Assembly: GCF_014201885.1 (NCBI RefSeq)
Contig: NZ_JACHFN010000001.1
Coordinates: 372,001 to 436,000, forward strand
Direction: 5' to 3'
DNA length: 64,000 nt
Origin: Deinococcus budaensis
Lineage (GTDB): Bacteria; Deinococcota; Deinococci; Deinococcales; Deinococcaceae
In this document: positions 42,690 through 59,007 of the stretch, piece after piece
Layout of the letters: each line of letters opens with the position of its first letter
How positions within the stretch are numbered: position 1 is the stretch's first letter
Translations under genes and position numbers: made by a program
Notes under the pieces: model-generated
The model's input: only the letters and a program-made list of their open reading frames with translations
Database searches by the model: none
Told to the model about the DNA's origin: nothing

Positions 42690-43193
42690 ATGGTCAAGCT
42701 CGAAGAAACGCCGCTGCCCGGAGTGGGCGTGCGGCACGATTTTGATGGCCGCTACGGCAAGCGCGTGGGCGTGATCACGCACCGGGACGGACGGCGGGAG
42801 ATTTTCGTCTCGCGGCGCGACGACCCCGATGCCTGCGCCCAGAGCATCGTCCTGAGTGACGAGGAGGCCGAGGCGGTGGCCGACCTGCTGGGCGGCAGCA
42901 CGATCACCCGGCACGTGTCGCGGCTCACCCAGGATGTCGAGGGGCTGGCGATCGACTGGCTGTCCATGCCGGGTTTCAGCCCCTACGCCGGGCGGCTGCT
43001 GGGCGACACCCGGATGCGGACGCGCACGGGCGCGAGCATCGTGGCGATCATGCGCGGCGGGCAGGCGATCCCGGCGCCGGGGCCGGAGCTGCCGCTGCTG
43101 CCCGGCGACACGCTGGTGGTGGTGGGCACGCCCGAGGGGGTGGTGCGCGCTGCCGGGCTGCTGAGTGGTGAGGATAGCGGCGCGGCGGGCTGA
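42690..43193 (+). CDS. RCK-type regulatory subunit of a cation/H+ antiporter (KhtT-like)
   Basis: 167 aa. TATCCT at 42678-42683, 6 nt before ATG 42690, marks a leaderless start. The N-terminal 80 residues fit the KhtT N domain; LLGDTRMRTRTGASIVAIMRGGQAIPAPGPELPLLPGDTLVVVGTPE is a clear TrkA-C (RCK_C) domain, which binds nucleotides. It gates the antiporter encoded 95 bp downstream. Ion is probably K+, by family analogy. Confidence 0.9.
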   Translation: MVKLEETPLPGVGVRHDFDGRYGKRVGVITHRDGRREIFVSRRDDPDACAQSIVLSDEEAEAVADLLGGSTITRHVSRLTQDVEGLAIDWLSMPGFSPYAGRLLGDTRMRTRTGASIVAIMRGGQAIPAPGPELPLLPGDTLVVVGTPEGVVRAAGLLSGEDSGAAG

Positions 43194-43288
43194 GGCGGCC
43201 CGCTCCCCTCTCCTGCTGAGCGCCCCTCTCCCCGCTTCCCTGTTCCGGCACGCCGCCCCCGCCTCTTTCCCCTTCCCGGAGGTTCGAC

Positions 43289-44458
<1,170 letters not shown>

Positions 44459-44462
44459 AGCG

Positions 44463-44497
44463 GGCGCAGGCTGGAGCAGTTGCCTCCAGCCTGCGCC
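44463..44497. terminator. bidirectional terminator
   Basis: A 14-bp perfect stem (44463-44476 with 44484-44497, loop cagttgc) lies between the convergent antiporter and radical-SAM genes. Confidence 0.75.
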
Positions 44498-44517
44498 ACG
44501 TTGCGGCGTCGCGGCGG

Positions 44518-46050
<1,533 letters not shown>

Positions 46051-46155
46051 GAAACCTCCGGGGTGGCGGCGCCGGAGAGTTCGGGACACTCAGGAGTCAG
46101 CGCACGTCACAGCCGTCCATTGTAGCGGGAAGTGTTTTCCGAACTGAAGCGCGGC

Positions 46156-46398
46156 TCACGGCGGGGCCGCGCCGGGGCCGTCGCCCTGGGCCGGGCGCCA
46201 CGCGCTGGCGACGAAGTAGGCCACGCCCCCCAGCCCGCCCGCCAGCAGCAAGAAGACCAGCAGCCGCCACAGCACCCCCGCCGCCCCCACCACGAAGGCC
46301 CCCAGGCCCGTCAGCAGTTGCCCGGCCAGCCACAGCAGCGCCAGCGCCGTCAGCGCGAGCAGCAGCACACCGGCCAGGGCGAGGAGAAGACGGGTCAT
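46156..46398 (-). CDS. small membrane protein
   Basis: 80 aa from ATG 46398. Two or three hydrophobic segments (LLLALAGVLLLALTALALLWLAG, FVVGAAGVLWRLLVFLLLAGGLGGVAYFVA) and a polar Pro/Gly-rich tail. TATCTT (reverse of 46405-46410) lies 6 nt upstream of the start, a leaderless promoter that supports coding. Family unknown. Confidence 0.65.
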   Translation of the reverse strand: MTRLLLALAGVLLLALTALALLWLAGQLLTGLGAFVVGAAGVLWRLLVFLLLAGGLGGVAYFVASAWRPAQGDGPGAAPP

Positions 46399-46419
46399 GG
46401 GCACAAGATAGTGCAAAGC

Positions 46420-46456
46420 GGGCAGTGCGCCCACCGCTGGGGGTGGCCCACTGCCC
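46420..46456 (-). terminator. terminator after icd
   Basis: gggcagtg (46420-46427) pairs with cactgccc (46449-46456), extended by an inner gcccacc/ggtgg pairing. It lies 26 bp past the icd stop on the minus strand. Confidence 0.6.
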
Positions 46457-46481
46457 TCTCTGCTGCCACGTCGCGGAGGCT

Positions 46482-47756
<1,275 letters not shown>

Positions 47757-48002
47757 GTCGGCCCAACTCTACCCCCCGCAGCCCGTCAGGCGAAGTGGGG
47801 GCGTCCGCATGGCCTGGATGGGGTGAGGGGTGAGGGGCGCCAGGGTTCCGGTCCCCCCGGCGCCCCCCAGCAGATGAATCTTTGCGGCAGGAGCGTTCAA
47901 GGTCGCGCTGGGAAATCTCAGGTCGGCTTCACCCCCACGGTAGAGCTGGGTGCGATGCTCCAGCCACCCCAACCGGGAATCCACTTGCCAGGAGGTCAAC
48001 AC

Positions 48003-48248
48003 ATGAGTGACGACAAGAGCACGCTGGGCAACATGGCCGACGCCGCCAAGGCCAAGATCAACGAGGGGGCTGACCGCGCCCGCGCCGCCGGCCACGAGAT
48101 CGCCAGCCACGTCGGGGGCACCGCCGACAACCTGGAGGACAAGGCGCAGGCCGCCAAGGACCGCGCCAAGGCCGAGGGCCACAACGCCGAGGCCCACGCC
48201 GAGTACAGCGAGGGCAAGCGCGAGGCGCAAGACGGCGACGGCCACTAG
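48003..48248 (+). CDS. small LEA/CsbD-like stress protein
   Basis: 81 aa, highly charged, Ala-rich and without Cys or aromatic core: DAAKAKINEGADRARAAGHE, TADNLEDKAQAAKDRAKAEGH. These 11-mer-like amphipathic repeats resemble late-embryogenesis-abundant and CsbD-type proteins linked to desiccation tolerance. AGGAGG precedes ATG 48003. The 246 bp upstream contain no gene. Confidence 0.75.
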   Translation: MSDDKSTLGNMADAAKAKINEGADRARAAGHEIASHVGGTADNLEDKAQAAKDRAKAEGHNAEAHAEYSEGKREAQDGDGH

Positions 48249-48265
48249 ACCCACCTTCTTCTTTG

Positions 48266-48296
48266 ACCGGCTTTCCTCGCGGGGGGCCGGTTTCTT
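48266..48296 (+). terminator. intrinsic terminator of the LEA-like gene
   Basis: ACCGGC (48266-48271) and GCCGGT (48286-48291) form a short stem followed by TTTCTT, 17 bp past the stop. Confidence 0.55.
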
Positions 48297-48332
48297 CGTG
48301 CCTGCCGCCGACCGGCGCGGTACGCTGCCGCA

Positions 48333-48893
48333 ATGACCTCTGCCCCCGAGTGGCAACGCTGGTACCGCATCGAACCGCAGGCGCGGTACACCCCGCAGAT
48401 CGGGGCGCTGGTCGAGATGCTGAACTACGCCCGGATGACCACCCTGGCGGACGTGCAGGGGCTGACCGCCGAGCAGCTCTGGGCCACGCCGCCCGGCTTC
48501 GGCAACTCCATCGGGGCGCTGCTGACGCATATGGCGGCGGTGGAGCGGACCTACCACCTCTTTTCGCTGGAGGGCCGTGACCTTGACCTGGAAAGGGACG
48601 CGGCCCTGCTGGGGGGCCTGAGCATGGGCCGCGAGGGCACGCCTCCGCCCACCGGGCAGAGCCTGGAGACGCTGCTGGCCGAGTTGCAGGAGAGCCGAGC
48701 GGTCACGCTGGCAGCCCTCGCCGAGCGGGACGACGCCTGGCTGGCCTCGCGGCTCACGTTGCCGGGCTTCGACTTTCCCAACCACCACTGGGCCTGGTTC
48801 CACGTCATGGAGGACGAGGTCAACCACCGGGGCCAGATTCGCCTGATTCGCAAGCTCGTCGCGCCCGCGCCGCAGCCGGAAGCCTCGGCTTGA
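48333..48893 (+). CDS. DinB-fold (DUF664-type) protein
   Basis: 186 aa four-helix bundle. The metal-binding His triad is in LLTHMAAVERTYH and VMEDEVNHRGQIRLIR. DinB-fold proteins include thiol-S-transferases such as bacillithiol enzymes; Deinococcus makes bacillithiol, so that role is possible. TACGCT (48321-48326) ends 6 nt before the ATG, a leaderless start. First gene of a three-gene overlapping set. Confidence 0.88.
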   Translation: MTSAPEWQRWYRIEPQARYTPQIGALVEMLNYARMTTLADVQGLTAEQLWATPPGFGNSIGALLTHMAAVERTYHLFSLEGRDLDLERDAALLGGLSMGREGTPPPTGQSLETLLAELQESRAVTLAALAERDDAWLASRLTLPGFDFPNHHWAWFHVMEDEVNHRGQIRLIRKLVAPAPQPEASA

Positions 48894-49408
48894 TGGGCGA
48901 CCTCTTGCTGGTCCGGCACGCGAAGGCGACCGGGCAGGCCCCCGACGCGCCCCTCACCCCTGAGGGCACCGAGGCTGCCCAGCGACTCGCGGAAGCCCTG
49001 GCAGACTCGGGCCTCACCCGCATCGTGAGCAGTCCCTGGCGGCGGGCGGTGGACACGGGGCGGCCCCTGGCCCGGCAGCTGGGGCTGGAGGTCGAAACCG
49101 ACGAGAGGCTGACCGAGCGGGTGCTGAGCGGCGACGACCTGCCCGACTGGCAGACGCACCTGCGGGCCAGCTTTGCAGACGCTGGGCTGCGCCTGCCCGG
49201 CGGCGAGTCGGGGGCAGCGGCCCGCGAGCGCGTCCTCGCGGCCCTGCGGGACGCCCGCGATCCCGGCGGGGTGAGCGTGGTCGTCACGCACGGCAACCTG
49301 CTGGCCCTGGCGCTGGGATTGGACTTCGGGGGCTGGGCGGGCCTGCGCAACCCCGACGTGTGGCGGCTGGACCCGGACGGCCGGGCGGCCCGGTTGGATT
49401 TGGCATGA
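48893..49408 (+). CDS. histidine phosphatase family protein
   Basis: 171 aa from ATG 48893, overlapping the DinB stop by 1 nt. LLLVRHAKATG is the RHG catalytic motif (RHA here, His nucleophile), SSPWRRAVDT the second Arg and VVVTHGNLLALAL the second His. Close to phosphoglycerate-mutase-like SixA/CobC types. Substrate unknown. Confidence 0.87.
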   Translation: MGDLLLVRHAKATGQAPDAPLTPEGTEAAQRLAEALADSGLTRIVSSPWRRAVDTGRPLARQLGLEVETDERLTERVLSGDDLPDWQTHLRASFADAGLRLPGGESGAAARERVLAALRDARDPGGVSVVVTHGNLLALALGLDFGGWAGLRNPDVWRLDPDGRAARLDLA

Positions 49409-50163
49409 CCGACCCGCGCGCGACCCCGCTGCACGAGGGCACCCCGTACCTGACCGAGCGGCGGGTGCTGGCAGGCGTGCCCGTGCTGATCGAGCGGCCC
49501 CCGGAGGCGGCGGACGTGCGGGCGCTGTGCGTGGTCTACCACGGGGCCTGGGCGGCGAAGGAGGGCAAGCTGGGCGTGTACACGGCGCTGGCGGCACGGG
49601 GCTGGGCGGTCGTGCTGCCCGACGCGGCGCTACACGGCGAGCGGTTGGGGGACGCGCCCGCCGACCTGAACCCGCGCGAGTACGTGTGGCAGAGCGTGCG
49701 GGGCACGGTGGCCGAGGCCCCGGCGCTGCTGGACGCCCTGGCGGAACTGTTCAGCCCGCTGCCCGTCGCGGTGGTGGGGTCGAGCATGGGGGGCTACGTG
49801 GCGCAGACGCTGGCGCGGACGGAGAAACGGGTCACGTGCGCGGCGGCGCTGATCACCTCGGGCGTGTGGCAAGAACCGGAAGTTCGCAGGCCAGACCTGC
49901 GGGCCTGGCTGGAAGCGCAGCGCCCGGTCACGCACGCGGATGACCTGCCCCCCTGCACGCTGCTGCTGGCAAGCGGGGACCGCGACGCGGTGTTTCCCCT
50001 CGCCCACCACCACGCGCCGACCGCCGCTGCCTACCGCGCGGCTTATCAGCGGGCCGGGTGCCCGCAGCGGTTTCGGGAACAGGTCTTTGCGGGCGTGGGC
50101 CACTTCACCAGCCGGGCGATGCGGGACGCGGTGGTCCGTTTTCTGCTGGCCCCGGACACCTGA
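49405..50163 (+). CDS. alpha/beta hydrolase
   Basis: 252 aa from ATG 49405, overlapping the phosphatase stop (ATGA). VVYHGAWAAKEGK supplies the oxyanion region, VVGSSMGGYVAQTLA the nucleophile elbow Ser, LLASGDRDAVFPL the Asp and AGVGHFTS the His. Resembles YjfP-type esterases. No signal peptide, so cytoplasmic. Confidence 0.87.
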   Translation: MTDPRATPLHEGTPYLTERRVLAGVPVLIERPPEAADVRALCVVYHGAWAAKEGKLGVYTALAARGWAVVLPDAALHGERLGDAPADLNPREYVWQSVRGTVAEAPALLDALAELFSPLPVAVVGSSMGGYVAQTLARTEKRVTCAAALITSGVWQEPEVRRPDLRAWLEAQRPVTHADDLPPCTLLLASGDRDAVFPLAHHHAPTAAAYRAAYQRAGCPQRFREQVFAGVGHFTSRAMRDAVVRFLLAPDT

Positions 50164-50240
50164 CATTTGTAAAGCCCCGGCAAAGCACATCCGCCTCCCG
50201 GCGTCGCCATTCGGGTAGATTTTTGCCGTCTGACAGCGCA

Positions 50241-50270
50241 TTGGCGGCCCTCGGGAGCGCGTGTTAGTCT
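50241..50270 (+). promoter_or_regulatory. promoter of the P5C dehydrogenase gene
   Basis: TTGGCG (50241-50246) and TAGTCT (50265-50270) are spaced 18 bp; AAGGAGG precedes the ATG at 50297. Confidence 0.5.
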
Positions 50271-50296
50271 CGCTCCGATCTCAAGGAGGCAACACC

Positions 50297-51870
<1,574 letters not shown>

Positions 51871-51874
<4 letters not shown>

Positions 51875-52221
51875 AGGCGGGCCGAGGCGGTCAGCCACGC
51901 CCGGGCCTCCTCCTCCGTCCTCACGAAGCGAATCCAGGGATGGGCCGCGTGCTCGTGGGCGAGTTCGGCGAAGCGCTCGCCGTGGGCCGTGAAGTCGGGC
52001 AGCACCAGCGCGGTCCGCACGCGGTAATTCACCAGCTTCTGGAACAGCTCGCCCGCCAGGCCGCTGCGCAGCTCGAAGAAGTCGGGGCCGAGGTCCGCCT
52101 CCGTCAGGATCAGGCCGTCGAGGTCGTAGACGGCCCCGAGCAGCTCCGGCACGTCGGCCAGCGTCCGCACCGACCGGCCCAGGTCCGCCGCCGCCCGGAT
52201 GTTGAGCGTCTCCTTCGCCAT
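51871..52221 (-). CDS. DUF4180 protein
   Basis: 116 aa from ATG 52221. PELLGAVYDLDGLILTEADLGPDFFELRSGLAGELFQKLVNYRVRTALVLPD is the DUF4180 core (STAS-like fold, function unknown). The stop shares bases with that of the P5C dehydrogenase gene. TAGGCT lies 5 nt upstream of the start on the minus strand. Confidence 0.8.
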
Positions 52222-52268
52222 AGGGCAGCCTAACAAGCTCCCCTCCCCTTCTCTGCGAGACTGACCCC

Positions 52269-52768
<500 letters not shown>

Positions 52769-52775
<7 letters not shown>

Positions 52776-53626
52776 ACCCCGCCCCCACCGTCACCGAGCT
52801 GAACGCCGGAGACTCCAGCCGCGCCTCGCACGTGTGGCGGGTGGACCCGCCCGGCGGCCCCCCGATGATCCTGCGCCGGGCGTGGTGGACGGCGCCGGAG
52901 GTGAGCGCCTTCATGCTGGGGCTGAACCGGCTGTTCGGAGTGGACCCGCGCGACCTGGACAGGACGGCGGCGGCCTACGCCCGCTGGCGGGAGATCGGGG
53001 CGTGGGCGGTGCCGGAGACGCTGGGGCTGGTGGCGTTCCGGGGCGCTCCGGCGCTGGGGGTGACTTTCGTGCCCGGCGACCCGGCCCGCGCCCTGCACGA
53101 TGCGGACGCAGCGGACCTGGGGCGGCGGGTGGCGCGGGTTCATGGCCACGCCTCGGCCACGTTCGGGGACGTGACGGGCCGGGGAGGGCGCCCGCTGGCG
53201 GACTTCTACCCCGAAGCGCTGCGGGTCGTGCGCGAACTCGCGGCGCACTTCGGCCCCGGCCCCTGGGCCGAGCACTGGCCGGCGGTCGAGGCGGCGTTCG
53301 CGGCGGCCCCCACCCCCACCCATGCCGCGCCCATGCTGCTGGACTGGGACGGCGCCCAGTTCGTGTGGCGGGACGGCCAACCCTTCGCCCTGGTGGACAC
53401 CGAATCTTCCGCCCTCGCCCCGCCCGAACTCGACCTGTGCCTGTGGGAGCTGCTGCTCACGCCGCCGGGCGCTGCCCAGTTTCGCACCGGATACGCCGAA
53501 CTGCGGCCCTTTCCTGCCCTGGGGCCGCACCGCGCCGCCTGCCGCCTGCTGCTGCGGGCGCTGGAGGTGGAGGGGGCACCTCCTCTGCCCGAGTGGCTCG
53601 GACGCCCCGCGCCCTTCGACGCCTGA
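52769..53626 (+). CDS. aminoglycoside-phosphotransferase-like protein
   Basis: 285 aa from GTG 52769, inside the end of the DinB gene. VARVHGHASATFGD and LLDWDGAQFVWRDGQPFALVDTESSALAPPELDLCLWELL follow the C-lobe of APH/choline kinases: DWDGAQF stands for the usual HGDxxxxN loop and DTE for the metal-binding DxE. The N lobe is short. It could be a small-molecule kinase or an inactive relative. Confidence 0.65.
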
Positions 53627-53658
53627 CGCTCTCCCCACCTCTCCGAAAGGCCTGACCC

Positions 53659-54954
<1,296 letters not shown>

Positions 54955-55043
54955 CACGGCGCCCCGGCCTTTCCCCCGCGCCCCTGACCGCCCGCTGACG
55001 CCCCGCTGAAGTTGCGGTGACGCACGCCCCGCAGGCTGGGGGC

Positions 55044-56759
55044 ATGACGAATCCCCAGCGCACGCAGGGCAGGGCCGACTCCAGCCCCTGGCACCGCTTG
55101 CTCGACCGCCAGCTCACCCGCCGGGGGGCGCTGGGCACGGTGGCCGCCACCGCTGCCGCCGCCGCGCTGCCGCTCACCCTGGGCGACGCGGGCGCCGTGT
55201 CCAACAACGGGGCGCCCATCTTGGCCGATCCCCAGGCGCTCCCTCCGCGCAGCGTTCCTCCTTTCCGGGCCATCGCGCCGGGGAACGCCGACACGCTGAC
55301 GCTCCCCTTCGGCTACCGCTGGCAAACGCTGGCCCCCTGGGGCGAGGTCTTCACGGCCGATGGGCGCGAGATCGGCTTCAACCACGACTTCGTGGGCTAC
55401 TTTCCGCTGGACCTGCTGGAGGGCGGCCGCAGTTCCACCGACGCGCTGCTCACCATCAACCACGAGTACGTGAACGCGCTGTTCGTGGGCGGCGACACCA
55501 AGAACCGGACGAAGCAGCAGATCGAGGCCGAGATGAAGGCGGTCGGCGTGAGCGTGGTCCGGGTGCGCCGCGAGGAAGGCGGCTGGAAGATCGTGCCCGA
55601 CCCCCGCAACCGCCGCATCGACGCCCTGACCGAGATCGAGCTGACCGGCCCGGCGCGGGGCAGCGCCGCCGTGAAGGGCGCGACCACCGTGAGGGGCAGC
55701 GTGGGCAACTGCTCGGGCGGACAGACCCCCTGGGGCACCCTCTTGACCTGCGAGGAGAACGTGGACGGCTACGCCAAAGCCTGGGCGGGCAGCGGCTACG
55801 AGGCCCTGCACCAGGGCTGGGTGACCGAGATCGACCCCTTCGACCCCGCCTGGACCCCCAAAAAGCGCACGGCGATGGGCCGCTTCCGGCACGAGAATGT
55901 GGCCGTGACCGTGGCGAAAGACGGCCGGGTGGTGGGCTACATGGGCGACGACATGCAGGACGCCTGCGTGTACAAGTTCGTCAGCCGGGGCCGGTACGAG
56001 CCGGGCAACCGACAGGCCAACCGCGACCTGCTCACCGAAGGCGACCTGTACGTGGCGAACTTCGGCAACGGAAGCTGGGTGCTGCTGGACTACGAGAAGA
56101 ACGCGAGGCTGCGCGACGCCAAGGGTGCCGACGGCAAGCCGCTGTTCGCGGGCCAGGCCGACGTGCTGGCCGACGCGCGGGCCTCGGCGCTGACGGTGGG
56201 CGGCACCCCGGTGGACCGCCCCGAGGACATCGAGATTCACCCCCGCAGCGGCGAGGTGTACGTCGCGCTCACCAACAACACCAAGCACGGCAACTACTTC
56301 GGCCAGATCGTGAAGTTCCGCGAGGACGGGGACGACGCGGCCGCCCAGAAGTTCCTGTGGGAGGTCTTCGCGGTCGGCGGCCCCCAGAGCGGGTTTGCCA
56401 GCCCCGACAACCTGGTGTTCGACCCCCACGGCAACCTGTGGATGGTGACCGACAACTCCGACCTGGTCAGCAACCCGATCAAGGCCTTCCACGGCAACAA
56501 CGCGATGTTCTTCTTCCCCACCGAGGGACCGCGCGCCGGACGGGCGCACCGCTTCGCCACCGGGCCGGTGGACGCCGAACTCACCGGCCCGGTGTGGTCG
56601 CCCGACGGCCGGACGCTCTTCCTGTCGGTTCAGCACCCCGGCGAGGACAGCGAGAGCCTGGAAGCGCTGACCAGCACCTTTGCCGCGAAGCCCGGCACCC
56701 GCATTCCCCGCCCCACCCTGGTCGCCATCGAGGGCTTTCCCGGCTGGGGGGGCGCGTGA
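55044..56759 (+). CDS. PhoX-family (DUF839) phosphatase, Tat-exported
   Basis: 571 aa from ATG 55044. DRQLTRRGALGTVAATAAAAALP is a twin-arginine signal, so it folds with cofactor before export. GNCSGGQTPWGTLLTCEENVDGYAK and RHENVAV, then RPEDIEIHPRSGEVYVALTNN and FASPDNLVFDPHGNLWMVTDNS, are the PhoX propeller motifs that bind Fe and Ca. It likely hydrolyses phosphate esters outside the membrane. Confidence 0.9.
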   Translation: MTNPQRTQGRADSSPWHRLLDRQLTRRGALGTVAATAAAAALPLTLGDAGAVSNNGAPILADPQALPPRSVPPFRAIAPGNADTLTLPFGYRWQTLAPWGEVFTADGREIGFNHDFVGYFPLDLLEGGRSSTDALLTINHEYVNALFVGGDTKNRTKQQIEAEMKAVGVSVVRVRREEGGWKIVPDPRNRRIDALTEIELTGPARGSAAVKGATTVRGSVGNCSGGQTPWGTLLTCEENVDGYAKAWAGSGYEALHQGWVTEIDPFDPAWTPKKRTAMGRFRHENVAVTVAKDGRVVGYMGDDMQDACVYKFVSRGRYEPGNRQANRDLLTEGDLYVANFGNGSWVLLDYEKNARLRDAKGADGKPLFAGQADVLADARASALTVGGTPVDRPEDIEIHPRSGEVYVALTNNTKHGNYFGQIVKFREDGDDAAAQKFLWEVFAVGGPQSGFASPDNLVFDPHGNLWMVTDNSDLVSNPIKAFHGNNAMFFFPTEGPRAGRAHRFATGPVDAELTGPVWSPDGRTLFLSVQHPGEDSESLEALTSTFAAKPGTRIPRPTLVAIEGFPGWGGA

Positions 56760-57082
56760 CCCTGCTGCCCGCTCCCAAGGCGCCCTGGATCGTGGGCCGC
56801 CCGGTGCTGCTGGAGCACGCCGCCGACGACTTTCTGAACGAGGTGACCCGCCAGAAGCCCTGGCGCCGGGCACGCTTTGAAACGCTGCTGGAGGAACTGG
56901 ACGGCTTTTTGGGAAGTCCGGCTCCCCTGCTCGCCTACACCCGGCTGACCGGCGAGGCGTGGTGCCACAGCCTGCCGCCGGGGGAGCAGGCGCTCGCCGC
57001 CGAACTGCTCAGCGAGTTCCGCGCCTACCTGCGCGAGTGGGGCTGGCTCGACAGCGCGCGGCCAGTGAACCTGCCGGATTGA
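56756..57082 (+). CDS. small protein coupled to PhoX gene
   Basis: 108 aa. GTG start overlaps the PhoX stop (GTGA). Helical and charged: HAADDFLNEVTRQKPWRRARFETLLEELDGFLG and LAAELLSEFRAYLREWGWL. No signal peptide, no known motif. Translation coupling suggests a cytoplasmic partner in PhoX maturation, but that is a guess. Confidence 0.7.
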   Translation: MTLLPAPKAPWIVGRPVLLEHAADDFLNEVTRQKPWRRARFETLLEELDGFLGSPAPLLAYTRLTGEAWCHSLPPGEQALAAELLSEFRAYLREWGWLDSARPVNLPD

Positions 57083-57102
57083 GGGTCCCCTTCCCGGGCG
57101 AC

Positions 57103-57130
57103 GGCCCCCGCTCGACCATCGGCGGGGGCC
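57103..57130. terminator. bidirectional terminator
   Basis: ggcccccgc (57103-57111) pairs with gcgggggcc (57122-57130), 9 bp, between convergent genes. Confidence 0.6.
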
Positions 57131-57213
57131 TCGTCTGAGCGCAGAGCCGTCGTCTTCTTCCGACATGCCCTCCACACCCGCTGGAAGGCCCCGGTCTCAG
57201 GGTTGGCGGGCGC

Positions 57214-57975
<762 letters not shown>

Positions 57976-58040
57976 AACAAAGGAGGCTAGCACGTCACCG
58001 CAGCCCCGCCGGGAAGACCGGACACGCTACGCTGCCGGGC

Positions 58041-58892
58041 ATGAACGTGGTCATCAGCGTGGACATGGAGGGCGTGTGCGGCGTCGCGAGCTGGGTGCAG
58101 GTCAGCCCGCCCGAGTTCGGGGGCCTGGTGAACGGGGCGGAATATCAGGCCGCCCGCGAACGGATGACCCGCGAAGCTGCCGCCGCCGCCGAGGGTGCCC
58201 TGGCGGGCGGCGCGACGGGTGTGCTGATCAACGACTCACACGACACGATGCGCAACCTGCTGCCCGAGCTTTTGCCCCAAGGGGTGCGGTTCACCTCCGG
58301 CCACGACCGGCCGCTGAGCATGGTGCAGGGGGTGGAGGCGCCGGGCGTGGGGGCGCTGCTGTTCGTGGGCTACCACGCCCGCGCCGGAAGCATGCGCGGG
58401 CCGCTGGCCCACACCTGGAACGGCTTTGTCCGCAACGTCCGCATCAACGGGCGCGATACCGGCGAGTACGGCCTGAACGCGCTGCTGGCCGGGCACTACG
58501 GGGTGCCGGTCGTGTTCGCCGCCGGAGACGACGTGGCGATGGGCGAGATTCGCGCCGAACTGGGTGAAGGGGTCGTCACGGTTGCCGTCAAGGAGGGCCT
58601 GAGTTCTTTCGCCGCCATCCACCTGCACCCGCAGGAAGCCCAGCGCCTGATTCGCGAAGGCGCCGAGCAGGCTGTGCGCGCTTCGGCCAGCGCCCAGCCC
58701 TACACCACGCGCTGGCCCGCGCAGGTGCAGCTCAGCTTCGACCACCAGGCCCGCGCCGATCAGTGCGAGCGGGTCCCCGGCGTGACCCGGGTGGACGCCG
58801 TCACGGTCGGCTGGGAGAGCGACAACGCCTTCCACCTCTTCCAGACGTTCCGGATGCTGGCGAAGGTGGGCGAGGTGAGATTGAACGGATAA
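58041..58892 (+). CDS. M55 D-aminopeptidase, DppA type
   Basis: 283 aa. ISVDMEGVCGV supplies Asp and Glu zinc ligands, INDSHDTMRNL a His, GYHARAGS the next His and DTGEYGLNA the last Glu region, the DppA set. Decameric ring enzymes of this family cleave D-Ala-D-Ala type peptides. TACGCT (58028-58033) ends 7 nt before the ATG, so transcription is leaderless. Could recycle cell-wall peptides. Confidence 0.9.
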   Translation: MNVVISVDMEGVCGVASWVQVSPPEFGGLVNGAEYQAARERMTREAAAAAEGALAGGATGVLINDSHDTMRNLLPELLPQGVRFTSGHDRPLSMVQGVEAPGVGALLFVGYHARAGSMRGPLAHTWNGFVRNVRINGRDTGEYGLNALLAGHYGVPVVFAAGDDVAMGEIRAELGEGVVTVAVKEGLSSFAAIHLHPQEAQRLIREGAEQAVRASASAQPYTTRWPAQVQLSFDHQARADQCERVPGVTRVDAVTVGWESDNAFHLFQTFRMLAKVGEVRLNG

Positions 58893-59007
58893 GCCCTCGC
58901 TGCCTACTATCAGGCGAGAAGCGGCTAGAATCTGGACCCTCTAAGAAGGTCAGAGTGCGCGGTGTAAGCCTGACGCATATACAGGTGTCTCACAGTGGTA
59001 AAATATA

